This document shows positions 24,734-33,231 of a stretch of DNA of 64,000 nt, piece after piece. The stretch is from Candidatus Mediterraneibacter faecavium (GTDB taxonomy: Bacteria > Bacillota > Clostridia > Lachnospirales > Lachnospiraceae): assembly GCA_019119995.1 (NCBI GenBank), contig DWVY01000056.1, forward strand, positions 1 through 64,000. The letters run 5' to 3'. The position numbers were made by a program, and so were the translations under genes. How positions within the stretch are numbered: the first letter of the stretch is position 1; the number at the start of each line of letters is the position of its first letter. Under the pieces are notes generated by a model that searched no databases, was not told where the DNA came from, and saw nothing but the letters and a program-made list of their open reading frames with translations.

Positions 24734-25504
24734 ATGAGATTACTGTTTATCCGGCATGGGGATCCGGACTATGTACATGATACATTAACGGAGAAAGGAC
24801 ACAGGGAGGCTGCGCTTCTTGCAGAACGCGCAGAAGCCCTGCAGCTTGGAGAATGTTATGTCTCTCCGCTGGGCAGGGCGCAGGCGACGGCGGGATACAG
24901 CATGAAGAAGCTGGGACGCACAGCGAAGACATTGGGATGGCTTCAGGAGTTCCCGGCGCAGGTGGACCTCAATCAGGCGCCGCAGCTGCTTCAGGCGTTC
25001 CCGAATACAAGGATGGAGGATGGAAAGTATATCCCGCGTATTGTATGGGATGTTATGCCTTCATATTGGGCGGAGCACAGTGACTGTATGGATCCGGTAC
25101 GCTGGCGTGAGTGTGAGATCTGCCGGAACTCGGATACAGTGGAAATATATGACCATGTGACAGGAGAGTTCGATAAGCTTCTTGCGGAACACGGATACAT
25201 CCGGGACGGGCGATGCTATAAGGTGGAAAGAGAGAGTTCGGATACGCTTACATTCTTCTGCCATTTCGGCCTTACCTGCGTGTTCCTTTCCCATCTCTGG
25301 GAGACCTCGCCGTTCTTGCTCTGGCACAGCCTTGCGCTTGCGCCGACATCAGTGACAGAGATCGTGACCGAGGAGAGACAGCAGGGACTGGCGTGCTTTC
25401 GGGGATTGAAGATCGGAGATGTGTCACATCTTGTACTCGGAGGCGAGCCGGTCTCCACAGCCGCCAGATTCTGTGAAACATACAGCGGACCAGGGCTGCA
25501 CTGA
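24734..25504 (+). CDS. Histidine phosphatase superfamily protein
   Basis: This 256-aa protein begins MRLLFIRHGDPDY, containing the RHG motif whose His is phosphorylated during catalysis. CYVSPLGRAQATAGYS carries the second conserved Arg, and a late FFCHFGLTC supplies the second catalytic His. Substrates vary across this family (phosphosugars, phosphoproteins) and cannot be inferred. AAAGGAGAAAG precedes the ATG. It appears co-transcribed with the esterase upstream. Confidence 0.88.
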   Translation: MRLLFIRHGDPDYVHDTLTEKGHREAALLAERAEALQLGECYVSPLGRAQATAGYSMKKLGRTAKTLGWLQEFPAQVDLNQAPQLLQAFPNTRMEDGKYIPRIVWDVMPSYWAEHSDCMDPVRWRECEICRNSDTVEIYDHVTGEFDKLLAEHGYIRDGRCYKVERESSDTLTFFCHFGLTCVFLSHLWETSPFLLWHSLALAPTSVTEIVTEERQQGLACFRGLKIGDVSHLVLGGEPVSTAARFCETYSGPGLH

Positions 25505-25540
25505 GAAAATACTGAGGCAACAGCGGATAGAGGTGCATAG

Positions 25541-25546
25541 TATAAT
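25541..25546 (+). promoter_or_regulatory. Consensus -10 box before the 159-aa gene
   Basis: A perfect TATAAT lies 32 bp before the start codon. No convincing -35 hexamer is found 16-18 bp upstream. Confidence 0.4.
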
Positions 25547-25577
25547 AGAAAGACTTTGATAAGGAGTTCTTTCTGTT

Positions 25578-26057
25578 ATGGCATATGAGACATTTGAAAA
25601 GGTAGAAGGGATCATCCAGGAGATCAACAGGGGTGACGATTGCTGTTCTATGACGCTGTCTGTCATCAGCGGCTCTGATATTGTAAATGTAGTTGTATCC
25701 GGAGATACGGCTGTGATCGATAATGTCCGGCTGCGCCCCGGTATGCGCATTGCGGCGTTCTATGACACGAATCTTCCTACCCCGGCCGTGTATCCGCCCC
25801 AGTACCGGGCAGAGCTCATCACAACTCTGAGAAGGGGACAGCAGGTAATGCTCGACTATTTTGACGGTGAACTTGCATCGGCTGACGGCTCGCTGAAGCT
25901 GAACATAGGGCCGATGACCAATGTGATGACACTGAACGGACAGCAGTATACCTGCAGTCCGGAGAATACAGAACTGCTCGTATATTACACAGCGAGCACA
26001 TTCAGCATACCGGCACAGACAACACCTCAGAAAGTAATTGTGATGTGCCAGTATTAA
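25578..26057 (+). CDS. Hypothetical protein (159 aa), beta-rich
   Basis: I do not recognise a family. The protein alternates short beta strands (CCSMTLSVISGSDIVNVVVSG, with ADGSLKLNIGPMTNVMTLNG later), has Cys-Cys near residue 22 and a Pro-rich middle (PTPAVYPPQYRAEL). There is no signal peptide or membrane helix. The first half, with INRGDDC and a turn at LRPGMRIAAFYD, could be an OB-like fold, but this is a guess. AAGGAG stands before the ATG. It is flanked by a -10 consensus and a bidirectional terminator, so it is a single-gene unit. Confidence 0.75.
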   Translation: MAYETFEKVEGIIQEINRGDDCCSMTLSVISGSDIVNVVVSGDTAVIDNVRLRPGMRIAAFYDTNLPTPAVYPPQYRAELITTLRRGQQVMLDYFDGELASADGSLKLNIGPMTNVMTLNGQQYTCSPENTELLVYYTASTFSIPAQTTPQKVIVMCQY

Positions 26058-26094
26058 ACAGGAAAATATGTAACCGGAAAATATGTAAAAAGCG

Positions 26095-26133
26095 GAAACA
26101 GCCCCGGCCGGATAGCGGCCAGAGGCTGTTTTC
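26095..26133. terminator. Bidirectional terminator between converging genes
   Basis: AAACAGCC with a GGCCG-GATA-GCGGCC core and GGCTGTTTTC gives a GC-rich stem with A-run upstream and T-run downstream. It serves the 159-aa gene and the Spo0A-C gene. Confidence 0.85.
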
Positions 26134-26135
26134 TG

Positions 26136-26582
26136 TTACTCTATCATTCTTGACAGTCTTATATAAAAAGCGCTCAATGCCTCACAGTACGTGTTCGAGA
26201 TCGGACATATGACTGCAATATGTCTGTCTGCTGACTGAGTTCCGTGAGTGAGATGAACGATATAATCATACATATATTTGAAAAATTCTTTGTTGGTAGG
26301 TTTCTTATTCCGGTTTGACCGGTTGAAGATAATATCGAGCAGTTCGATATTGTGAGAATTCCATACGCGGTTTACGATCGTGCGCATATTCTTCTCGACA
26401 CAGCTCCAATTAGTGTGGAAATGTTTCGCTACGTCAAGATATAATGTCTTGGTGATACAGTCGATGCGCTCTTCATCTTCGAGAATGAGCTGGAGACTGT
26501 AGACAACATAATTATACCCTGTGTAGGAACGACTGACTCCAAAGGAATCCAGAGTGTTGATAATTACTTTTTCATAATCCAT
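26136..26582 (-). CDS. Stand-alone Spo0A C-terminal DNA-binding domain protein
   Basis: At 148 aa it has no receiver domain. The core matches the effector domain of Spo0A: VVYSLQLILEDEERIDCITKT-type helices, then KHFHTNWSCVEKNMRTIVN, the recognition helix region. A receiver-less protein would not need phosphorylation to bind DNA. The start at 26582 has GAGAGGG about 7 bp upstream; in-frame ATGs at 26588 and 26630 are less well placed. Upstream are two GTCGAA boxes 10 bp apart that resemble 0A boxes, hinting at autoregulation or Spo0A control. Confidence 0.85.
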   Translation of the reverse strand: MDYEKVIINTLDSFGVSRSYTGYNYVVYSLQLILEDEERIDCITKTLYLDVAKHFHTNWSCVEKNMRTIVNRVWNSHNIELLDIIFNRSNRNKKPTNKEFFKYMYDYIVHLTHGTQSADRHIAVICPISNTYCEALSAFYIRLSRMIE

Positions 26583-26632
26583 CCGCATGCCCTCTCTAAT
26601 CCGATCCGAGCAGCCTGTTCCCGGGAACACCT

Positions 26633-26662
26633 ATAATATCGTAAAATGCAGGTTTTTGTCAG
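26633..26662 (-). promoter_or_regulatory. Promoter of the Spo0A-C gene (minus strand)
   Basis: On the minus strand CTGACA (26657-26662) is followed 18 bp later by TATTAT (26633-26638). Confidence 0.5.
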
Positions 26663-26675
26663 ACAAGGAAAAGAA

Positions 26676-26693
26676 TTCGACTCTTTTCGACTC
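26676..26693 (-). promoter_or_regulatory. Paired 0A-box-like sites GAGTCGAA
   Basis: Two identical GAGTCGAA octamers (minus strand) occur at 26676-26683 and 26686-26693, one helical turn apart, centred about 25 bp upstream of the -35 box. The Spo0A box consensus is TGTCGAA, so each matches six of seven bases. Confidence 0.55.
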
Positions 26694-26695
26694 GT

Positions 26696-26768
26696 AAAAT
26701 CGGGAAGATCCGCAAAAAACGGGAAGATCTGCAAAATCGGGTGGGTCTGCAAGATTGAGAAGGTCTGC
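26696..26768. repeat. Four tandem 18-19 bp repeats upstream of the Spo0A-C promoter
   Basis: Units at 26696, 26714, 26733 and 26751 follow the pattern AAAATCGGGAAGATCTGC with a few substitutions each. They run up to the tRNA terminator on one side and the 0A-like boxes on the other. They have no spacers, so this is not a CRISPR array. Confidence 0.75.
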
Positions 26769-26772
26769 GGAT

Positions 26773-26824
26773 GAAAATGACCGCTCAAGTCCGGCAGATA
26801 GGATACATGCAGACTGAGCGGTCA
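26773..26824 (-). terminator. Terminator of the tRNA-Ser transcript
   Basis: On the minus strand TGACCGCTCAGTC pairs with GACTTGAGCGGTCA (one bulge), followed by TTTTC. It lies 30 bp after the tRNA 3' end. Confidence 0.75.
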
Positions 26825-26854
26825 CGTTCTTATATAGCTGTTCAATTGCAGAGC

Positions 26855-26939
26855 GGAGACGGAGGGATTCGAACCCTCGTGCCCCGGAGGGCAAACGCAT
26901 TTCGAGTGCGCCCCGTTATGACCACTTCGATACGTCTCC
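26855..26939 (-). tRNA. tRNA-Ser (anticodon CGA)
   Basis: An 85-nt class II tRNA. The acceptor stem GGAGACG/CGTCTCC, T-arm GAGGG-TTCGAAT-CCCTC, and anticodon stem GCGCA/TGCGT with loop CTCGAAA give anticodon CGA, which reads UCG. The long variable arm (GCCCTCCGGGGC) is typical of tRNA-Ser. CCA is not encoded. Confidence 0.95.
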
Positions 26940-27031
26940 TTATTATATGAGCTGCGGATGCGAAACGGCATCCACAGCTTTTTCATTATATCAGAATTAA
27001 TGTTAAATGAAAAGACTAAAAATGAAAAAAA

Positions 27032-28666
27032 TCAGTCGTTCTCCTCTGTCTGTACAGAGTAAGTCTGTCTCTTTCTTGCCATCTCGTCGCTCTCCAGATA
27101 CTCGTCATATGTGGTGATCTTGTCGATGAGGTGTCCGCCCGGTACGATCTCCATGATGCGGTTCGCAGTCGTCTGGACGATCTGATGGTCTCTCGATGTG
27201 AAGAGCAGGACGCCCGGGAACTTGATCATACCATTGTTGAGAGCGGTGATCGCTTCCATATCAAGGTGGTTGGTCGGTTCGTCGAGCAGCAGGACGTTCG
27301 CGCCGGAGATCATCATTTTGGAAAGCAGGCAGCGGACTTTCTCGCCCCCGGATAATACCTTCACTTTCTTGACGCCGTCTTCACCGGAGAAGAGCATACG
27401 GCCGAGGAAACCGCGGACATATGTGACGTCTTTTTCTTCAGAATACTGAGTGAGCCACTCTGTAATATTGTAGTCATTGTCGAATTCTCCGCCGAAATCC
27501 TTCGGGAAGTATGCCTGGGAAGTAGTAACCCCCCATTTGTATGTCCCTTCGTCCGGTTCCATCTCACCGATCAGGATCTTGAAAAGAACACTCTTGGCAA
27601 GCTCATTGCTGCCGACGAACGCCACCTTATCGTCATGGCCGAGAGTAAAGCTGATATTGTCCAGTACCTTTTCACCGTCAATTGTTTTTGACAGTCCCTC
27701 AACTGTGAGAACCTCGTTTCCGATCTCGCGGTTCGGACGGAAGTCGATATAAGGATATTTTCTGCTGGACGGCTTAATCTCGTCGAGTTGGATCTTCTCC
27801 AGAGCACGCTTTCTTGAAGTTGCCTGCTTGGATTTGGAAGCGTTGGCGCTGAAGCGGGAGATAAACTCCTGAAGCTCTTTGATCTTTTCTTCCTTTTTCT
27901 TGTTCGCCTCTTTCATCTGACGGATCAGCAGCTGGCTTGACTCATACCAGAAGTCATAGTTTCCGGCATAGAGCTGGATCTTGCCGTAATCAATATCCGC
28001 GATCTGCGTACACACTTTATTTAAGAAGTAACGGTCATGGGATACCACGATCACGGTGTTGTCAAAGTTGATCAGGAACTCCTCAAGCCATGCGATCGCA
28101 TCCAGATCCAGATGGTTGGTCGGCTCGTCGAGGAGCAGGATGTCCGGATTCCCGAACAGCGCCTGGGCAAGCAGCACCTTTACTTTCTCGGGTCCGGTCA
28201 GATCCTTCATATATTTATAATGAAGCTCTGTATCAATTCCAAGGCCGTTCAGAAGAGATGCAGCGTCAGATTCAGCCTCCCAGCCGTTCATTGTGGCAAA
28301 TTCGGCTTCGAGCTCACTTGCCTTGATCCCGTCCTCTTCTGTAAAGTCTTCTTTCGCATAGATGACTTCCTTCTCTTTCATGATCTCATACAGTCTGGCA
28401 TTTCCCATGATAACTGTGTCGAGAACCGGATATTCGTCATATTTAAAATGATCCTGCTGCAGGAATGACAGTCTCTCACCCGGAGTAATGGCAACCTCGC
28501 CTTTCGTCGGCTCAAGCTGTCCGGACAGGATCTTCAGAAATGTAGATTTTCCCGCGCCGTTGGCTCCGATGAGACCATAGCAGTTGCCTTCTGTGAACTT
28601 GATGTTGACATCCTCAAAAAGCGCTTTCTTACCTACGCGCAGCGTCACATTATTTGCACTGATCAT
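27032..28666 (-). CDS. ABC-F family ATPase (YkpA/YbiT-like)
   Basis: This 544-aa soluble protein has two ABC domains joined by a charged linker (KKKEEKIKELQEFISRFSAN) and no membrane part, the ABC-F layout. Domain 1 has Walker A GANGAGKST and Walker B ILLLDEPTNHLD, with a signature altered to LTGPEK. Domain 2 has a degenerate Walker A (GSNELAKS), intact signature LSGGEK and Walker B VLLLDEPTNHLD, and TSRDH where the H-loop usually reads SHD. ABC-F proteins act on the ribosome; housekeeping and antibiotic-protection types exist, and this looks like the housekeeping YkpA/YbiT branch. Second-site hydrolysis may be impaired. Confidence 0.88.
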   Translation of the reverse strand: MISANNVTLRVGKKALFEDVNIKFTEGNCYGLIGANGAGKSTFLKILSGQLEPTKGEVAITPGERLSFLQQDHFKYDEYPVLDTVIMGNARLYEIMKEKEVIYAKEDFTEEDGIKASELEAEFATMNGWEAESDAASLLNGLGIDTELHYKYMKDLTGPEKVKVLLAQALFGNPDILLLDEPTNHLDLDAIAWLEEFLINFDNTVIVVSHDRYFLNKVCTQIADIDYGKIQLYAGNYDFWYESSQLLIRQMKEANKKKEEKIKELQEFISRFSANASKSKQATSRKRALEKIQLDEIKPSSRKYPYIDFRPNREIGNEVLTVEGLSKTIDGEKVLDNISFTLGHDDKVAFVGSNELAKSVLFKILIGEMEPDEGTYKWGVTTSQAYFPKDFGGEFDNDYNITEWLTQYSEEKDVTYVRGFLGRMLFSGEDGVKKVKVLSGGEKVRCLLSKMMISGANVLLLDEPTNHLDMEAITALNNGMIKFPGVLLFTSRDHQIVQTTANRIMEIVPGGHLIDKITTYDEYLESDEMARKRQTYSVQTEEND

Positions 28667-28795
28667 ATTGATATTCTCCTTAAAATGAAACTAAATAATT
28701 GGATTCATTACGCACCACCGCATATATTACCATGGATTCCCACAAAAAGGCAAGGGGTTTCCGAATCAGAAGAAACAGTATATAATATAGGAGTA

Positions 28796-28953
28796 ACAGT
28801 TCACCCATGGATATAGCTGTGAAAGAAAATCGTGCTTGCATGATTTTTCGAGCAGATATGTCCATGGAGTGAGCGCCCGTATATGAGCAAAGAAGCGGCG
28901 GCAGCCGCGGTAAGCACGTGAGTGCGGCTTTGCGAGTGGCGCGGGTGAACTGT
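28796..28953. repeat. Dispersed TIR repeat, copy A (158 bp, MITE-like)
   Basis: Perfect 11-bp terminal inverted repeats ACAGTTCACCC and GGGTGAACTGT enclose two parts. The first is a self-complementary hairpin (CCATGGATAT with ATATGTCCATGG). The second, a core from 28883, is about 85-90% identical to the element at 38901-38977 (GAGCAAAGAAGCGGC, then AGCACGTGAGTGCGGC). It lies between a TATAAT at 28781-28786 and the patatin gene, so it is probably transcribed as its leader. Confidence 0.75.
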
Positions 28954-28991
28954 GGAAACCAGACATTTGTATGGAAAAGAGGTTAATTATT

Positions 28992-29855
28992 ATGGCGATA
29001 AAGAAAGCAACACTTGTATTGGAAGGAGGCGCAACGCGCGGCGTATTCACGTCGGGCGTCCTGGACTTCCTGATGGAGCGGGAACTCTATCTCTCCCATG
29101 TGATCGGAGTGTCGGCGGGAGCCTGCAATGCAGTCTCTTATGTATCAAAGCAGCCGGGGCGCACACGGGACTGCATGATCCCGGAAGACAAGTACGGAAG
29201 CTATTATTACGGCATCCGGGATTTTGTCAAAGAAAGAAGCGTAATGAATATGGATCTGATCTTTGACAAGTATCCGAACGAACTGATCCCGTTTGACTTT
29301 GACACCTACTTCAACTCCGAGATCAGGTGTGAACTGGTGACGACAAATTGTATTACCGGCAGGGCGGAATACATGACGGAAGATCACGACAGAGAACGTC
29401 TGATGAAAATATGCCGGGCCTCCAGCAGTATGCCACTTCTGACGCCGATCGTCAATATAGACGATGTGCCGTATCTTGACGGCGGGCTGGCGGATTCGGT
29501 CCCAATCGGACGCGCCCGGGAGATTGGCAATGAGAAGATCGTGGTGATCCTTACAAAGAATCAGGGATACCGCAAGAAGGTTGTCTCCCCTGCGCTGCAG
29601 CGGGTGTACAGGAGGGCTTACAAGTCTTACCCGAACCTTGTGCGCACGATCCTGCGCAGGAGTTTTGAGTACAACAAGATGATGAACCATATAGACCAGC
29701 TCGAGAAGAGCGGGGAGATATTTGTCCTGAGACCGCAGGTGAAGCCGGTCTCAAGGCTGGAGCGCAATAAGGAGTCGCTCTATGCATTCTATGAACACGG
29801 ATATAACTATATGGAGCGCAGGATGGATGACCTGACGGCATATCTTGAAAGCTGA
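28992..29855 (+). CDS. Patatin-like phospholipase/acylhydrolase
   Basis: This 287-aa protein has the Ser-Asp dyad of the patatin family: oxyanion loop GGATRGVF, nucleophile motif GVSAGA, and Asp in YLDGGLADS. It hydrolyses acyl esters, probably phospholipids, in the cytosol or at the membrane face; no signal peptide is present. I start it at 28992, which has AAAGAGG upstream; the ATG at 28971 adds MEKRLII and lacks a site. The C-terminal part is basic. The leader carries repeat copy A. Confidence 0.9.
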   Translation: MAIKKATLVLEGGATRGVFTSGVLDFLMERELYLSHVIGVSAGACNAVSYVSKQPGRTRDCMIPEDKYGSYYYGIRDFVKERSVMNMDLIFDKYPNELIPFDFDTYFNSEIRCELVTTNCITGRAEYMTEDHDRERLMKICRASSSMPLLTPIVNIDDVPYLDGGLADSVPIGRAREIGNEKIVVILTKNQGYRKKVVSPALQRVYRRAYKSYPNLVRTILRRSFEYNKMMNHIDQLEKSGEIFVLRPQVKPVSRLERNKESLYAFYEHGYNYMERRMDDLTAYLES

Positions 29856-29872
29856 ACCGCAGCGGTCGAAAA

Positions 29873-29976
29873 CCCCGCCCCGGGCAGCAAAAAGCGCCGC
29901 ACGGACATGCGGACGGATATTCAGGCAGTCGCCAAATGGGGATGCCGGCATGTCCGCTTGGCTCGTTGCTCGCGGG
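29873..29976. repeat. Imperfect palindromic element upstream of ppk
   Basis: The ends are near-complementary: CCCCGCCCCGGGCAGC at the left against CGTTGCTCGCGGG at the right. An inner perfect 9-bp pair is CGGACATGC (29902) with GCATGTCCG (29948). It fills almost the whole patatin-ppk gap and encodes nothing, so it may be a second family of palindromic repeat. Confidence 0.5.
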
Positions 29977-30003
29977 AATAAATGAGAGAAGGAGACATGA
30001 GAG

Positions 30004-32124
30004 ATGGGAAAGCAGGAAATACTCGATTACACACAGAACCGGGAGCTGTCCTGGCTCCGGTTCAACCAGCGGGTGCTCGAGGAGGCGCGTGATGAGACAG
30101 TGCCGTTAATGGAACGGATGAAATTCGTCGCGATCTTTACAAGCAACCTGGATGAGTTCTTTATGATCCGCGTGGGCAGCCTCTATGACATGGCGGCAGT
30201 GGATAACAAGAAGCTTGACACGAAGTCGGGCATGACCCCGAAGCAGCAGCTGGAGGCGATCTACCAGGCGGTCGCGCCGCTGTATAAGGAGCGTGACAAG
30301 ACGTATGCGGAGATCAAGAAGCAGCTGAAGCCGTACGGAGTGTGCGGGATGGATTTCAAAGAGCTGGAACAGCAGGAGAAGAAGTACGTCAAGAAGTATT
30401 TCAAAGAGCAGATCCTGCCGGTGCTGTCTCCGCAGATCGTAGATCCGAACCATCCGTTCCCGCACCTTCTGAATAAAGAAATCTACGTGGTGGCGAATCT
30501 GAAGCAGGGCGGAAGCATGATGATGGGGATTGTGCCTGTGCCCCAGTATATCCCGGAAGTGCTCTATCTGCCGGGACACGACATCCGTTATATCCGGATG
30601 GAGAAAGTGATCATGGAATATCTGGGGCTTGTGTTTGATAAATATGAAGTGTCGGATAAGAATTACATCTGCGTGACGCGCAACGCTGATATTTCTCCGG
30701 ACGACGAGGCTTATGCAGACAACGAAGACTTCCGTTTTATCATGAAGGAGACCCTGCACAAGAGGAGACGGATGGCGGTTGTGCGCCTTGAGACGGCGTC
30801 TCCGCTGGGCAAGGAGATGGAGAAGTACTTCTGTGACCGTTTCAAGATCACACCGGAGTGTATCTTCCGGACAAAGATGCCCATGAAGCTTGGCTTTATC
30901 TTTGCTATCGCGGACAAGATCCCGGATTCCATGAAGCGTGCCCTGATCGACGAGCCGTTCGTCCCGCAGCCGTGCGCATCTCTCGCTGACGGAAGCGTGA
31001 TGGAGCAGGTGAAGAAGAAGGATATCCTGCTGTCTTATCCGTATGAGAGCATGGATCCGTTCCTGCAGCTGATCCGGGAGGCTGCCTCGGATCCCGACGT
31101 CATGACGATCAAGATCACGATCTACCGTCTGGCGAAGAAGGCAAGGCTGGTGGAATACCTCTGCGCCGCCGCCGAGAACGGAAAAGAAGTCACAGCGCTG
31201 ATCGAGCTGAGGGCCCGCTTCGACGAACAGAACAATATCGACTGGTCGGAGCGGATGGAGGAAGCCGGCTGCCGAGTCCTTTATGGATTCGAGGAGTACA
31301 AAGTCCACTCAAAGCTGTGCCTGATCACATACAGAAATAAGAACGAGATCCGCTACATCACGCAGGTCGGTACGGGAAATTATAACGAGAAGACGGCGAA
31401 GATGTATACGGACTATTCTCTGATCACATCCGCTCAGGAGATCGGAGAGGATGCGGCGGTATTTTTCAAAAATATGTCCATTGGCAATCTGGATGGTACA
31501 TATAACCATCTGATCGTATCGCCCACCAGCCTGAAGCAGAAAGTCCTCGCCCTTATGGATGAGGAAATTCGCAAAGGAAGTCACGGCCGGATCGTCATGA
31601 AGATGAATTCCCTGACAGATATGGACTTCATCCGCAAAGTATCCGAGGCGTCCTGCGCAGGGGTGAAGATCGACTTGATCGTGCGGGGCATCTGCTGTAT
31701 CCTTCCGGGCATTCAGGGAAGGACGGAGAATCTGAACGTGACCAGTATCGTCGGCAGGTATCTGGAGCATCCGAGAGTGTTCGTCTTCGGCTCGGGCGAC
31801 GAAGCGAAAATCTATATCGGTTCCGCGGATATGATGACGAGAAATACAGAGAAGCGCGTGGAAGTGGCGTGCCCGATCTTTGACCCGAAGATCAGAAAGA
31901 AGCTGATGCACGATCTGAACGTCATGCTCGCGGATAATGTGAAGGCAAGAAAAATGCTCAGCGACGGCACATACCGGAAGAAAGTACAGGGCGACCGGCC
32001 TGTAAACGCGCAGGAAACTTTCATGAAAGAGGCGCTTAACGCCAGAAGACCGGCAGCGGCGGTACATAAGCAGGAAAAAGAGACGCTGCTCGGAAAGATA
32101 TTCGGGATATTCCGGAGAAAATAA
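30004..32124 (+). CDS. ppk1: Polyphosphate kinase 1
   Basis: At 706 aa it has the four-domain PPK1 layout: an N-terminal helical domain (NRELSWLRFNQRVLEEA), a head domain, and two phospholipase-D-like catalytic domains. The autophosphorylated His is H435 in YKVHSKLCL, and the second His is H589 in LEHPRVFVFGSG. It polymerises the ATP gamma-phosphate into polyphosphate reversibly at the membrane. GAAGGAG precedes the start. It begins a run of plus-strand genes with galM, topB and a beta-helix gene; no ppx is near. A pyrophosphatase lies at 42.4 kb. Confidence 0.95.
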   Translation: MGKQEILDYTQNRELSWLRFNQRVLEEARDETVPLMERMKFVAIFTSNLDEFFMIRVGSLYDMAAVDNKKLDTKSGMTPKQQLEAIYQAVAPLYKERDKTYAEIKKQLKPYGVCGMDFKELEQQEKKYVKKYFKEQILPVLSPQIVDPNHPFPHLLNKEIYVVANLKQGGSMMMGIVPVPQYIPEVLYLPGHDIRYIRMEKVIMEYLGLVFDKYEVSDKNYICVTRNADISPDDEAYADNEDFRFIMKETLHKRRRMAVVRLETASPLGKEMEKYFCDRFKITPECIFRTKMPMKLGFIFAIADKIPDSMKRALIDEPFVPQPCASLADGSVMEQVKKKDILLSYPYESMDPFLQLIREAASDPDVMTIKITIYRLAKKARLVEYLCAAAENGKEVTALIELRARFDEQNNIDWSERMEEAGCRVLYGFEEYKVHSKLCLITYRNKNEIRYITQVGTGNYNEKTAKMYTDYSLITSAQEIGEDAAVFFKNMSIGNLDGTYNHLIVSPTSLKQKVLALMDEEIRKGSHGRIVMKMNSLTDMDFIRKVSEASCAGVKIDLIVRGICCILPGIQGRTENLNVTSIVGRYLEHPRVFVFGSGDEAKIYIGSADMMTRNTEKRVEVACPIFDPKIRKKLMHDLNVMLADNVKARKMLSDGTYRKKVQGDRPVNAQETFMKEALNARRPAAAVHKQEKETLLGKIFGIFRRK

Positions 32125-32156
32125 GAAAAGCAAATACAAGAAAAAGGAGAACGACA

Positions 32157-33206
32157 ATGACAGATCATAAGGTGACAGGATTCGGAAAGACAAAAGGCGG
32201 AAAAGATGCACATCTGTATCTTCTGGAGAATAAGAACGGACTGAAAGCGTATGTGTCCGATTTCGGCGCTTCGCTGGTGCGCCTGTTTGTGCCGGACAAG
32301 GACGGCGCAATGCTCGATGTAGTACACGGCTACGACGATGCATCAGGATATGAGCGCGGAGACGGCGGGATCGGAGCGACAGTGGGAAGAAGCGCGAACC
32401 GCATCGGCGGCGCGCAGATCGAGATCAACGGCGTCACATACGAGTTGGAGAAAAATGACAACGGTAGGAATAACCTGCACAGCGGCTGTGACTATTACCA
32501 GAAAAGGATATGGAAGGTAGAAGACCAGTCGGAAAACAAGATCACATTCCTGCTCCACAGCCCGGACGGCGACCAGGGATATCCGGGAGCCCTGGATATG
32601 CATGTGACCTATCTGCTGGATGATGAAAATGCGCTGAATATCCATTATGAGGCGGTGCCCGACAAGGATACGGTCATCAATATGACAAATCACAGCTACT
32701 TTAATCTGAACGGTCATAACAGCGGAACGGTCCTTGAACATAAGGTCATGCTGGACGCGGATTTCTTTACTCCGGCGGATGCGCAGTCCATTCCGACCGG
32801 CGAGATCCGCAGCGTCGAGGGGACTCCTATGGATTTCCGCAAAGGAAAAGTACTGGGAGAGGAGATCGACGCCGACTATGAACCACTGCGTTTCGGCGGC
32901 GGCTACGACCACAACTGGGTATTGAAAAACGAAGGCAGATTTGCTAAAGTAGCAGAAGTGACGTCAGATAAGAGCGGGATCCGGATGGAAGTGTACACGG
33001 ATCTTCCGGGGGTACAGATGTACACGGCGAATTTCCTTGACAATGAACCGGGCAAAGACGGCGCGTCCTACGCAAAGAGAAGCGCGGTGTGCCTCGAGAC
33101 ACAGTATTTCCCGGATGCCGTCCATCACGAGAATTTCCCGTCGCCGGTCTGCAGAAAAGGCCAGAAATATGACACCCGCACTGCATACCATTTTCTGACG
33201 AAATAG
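32157..33206 (+). CDS. galM: Aldose 1-epimerase (galactose mutarotase)
   Basis: This 349-aa protein has a beta-sandwich mutarotase fold. Conserved segments are GATVGRSANRIGGAQI, NNLHSGCDYYQKRIW (catalytic His region), NMTNHSYFNLNGH and a late LETQYFPDAVHHENFPSP. It interconverts alpha and beta anomers of aldohexoses in the cytosol. AAAGGAG precedes the ATG, 32 bp after ppk, so it is probably co-transcribed. Confidence 0.92.
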   Translation: MTDHKVTGFGKTKGGKDAHLYLLENKNGLKAYVSDFGASLVRLFVPDKDGAMLDVVHGYDDASGYERGDGGIGATVGRSANRIGGAQIEINGVTYELEKNDNGRNNLHSGCDYYQKRIWKVEDQSENKITFLLHSPDGDQGYPGALDMHVTYLLDDENALNIHYEAVPDKDTVINMTNHSYFNLNGHNSGTVLEHKVMLDADFFTPADAQSIPTGEIRSVEGTPMDFRKGKVLGEEIDADYEPLRFGGGYDHNWVLKNEGRFAKVAEVTSDKSGIRMEVYTDLPGVQMYTANFLDNEPGKDGASYAKRSAVCLETQYFPDAVHHENFPSPVCRKGQKYDTRTAYHFLTK

Positions 33207-33231
33207 GAGACAAAAGAAAAGACAGACATCT

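Noticed and set aside
26696-26768. Tandem repeats considered as a CRISPR array
   Set aside because: Repeats are 18-19 bp, directly abutting with no spacers, and no cas genes are present.
30106-31308. A 400-codon minus-strand frame opposite ppk1
   Set aside because: Shadow of the PPK1 coding sequence: no ribosome-binding site and no family similarity.
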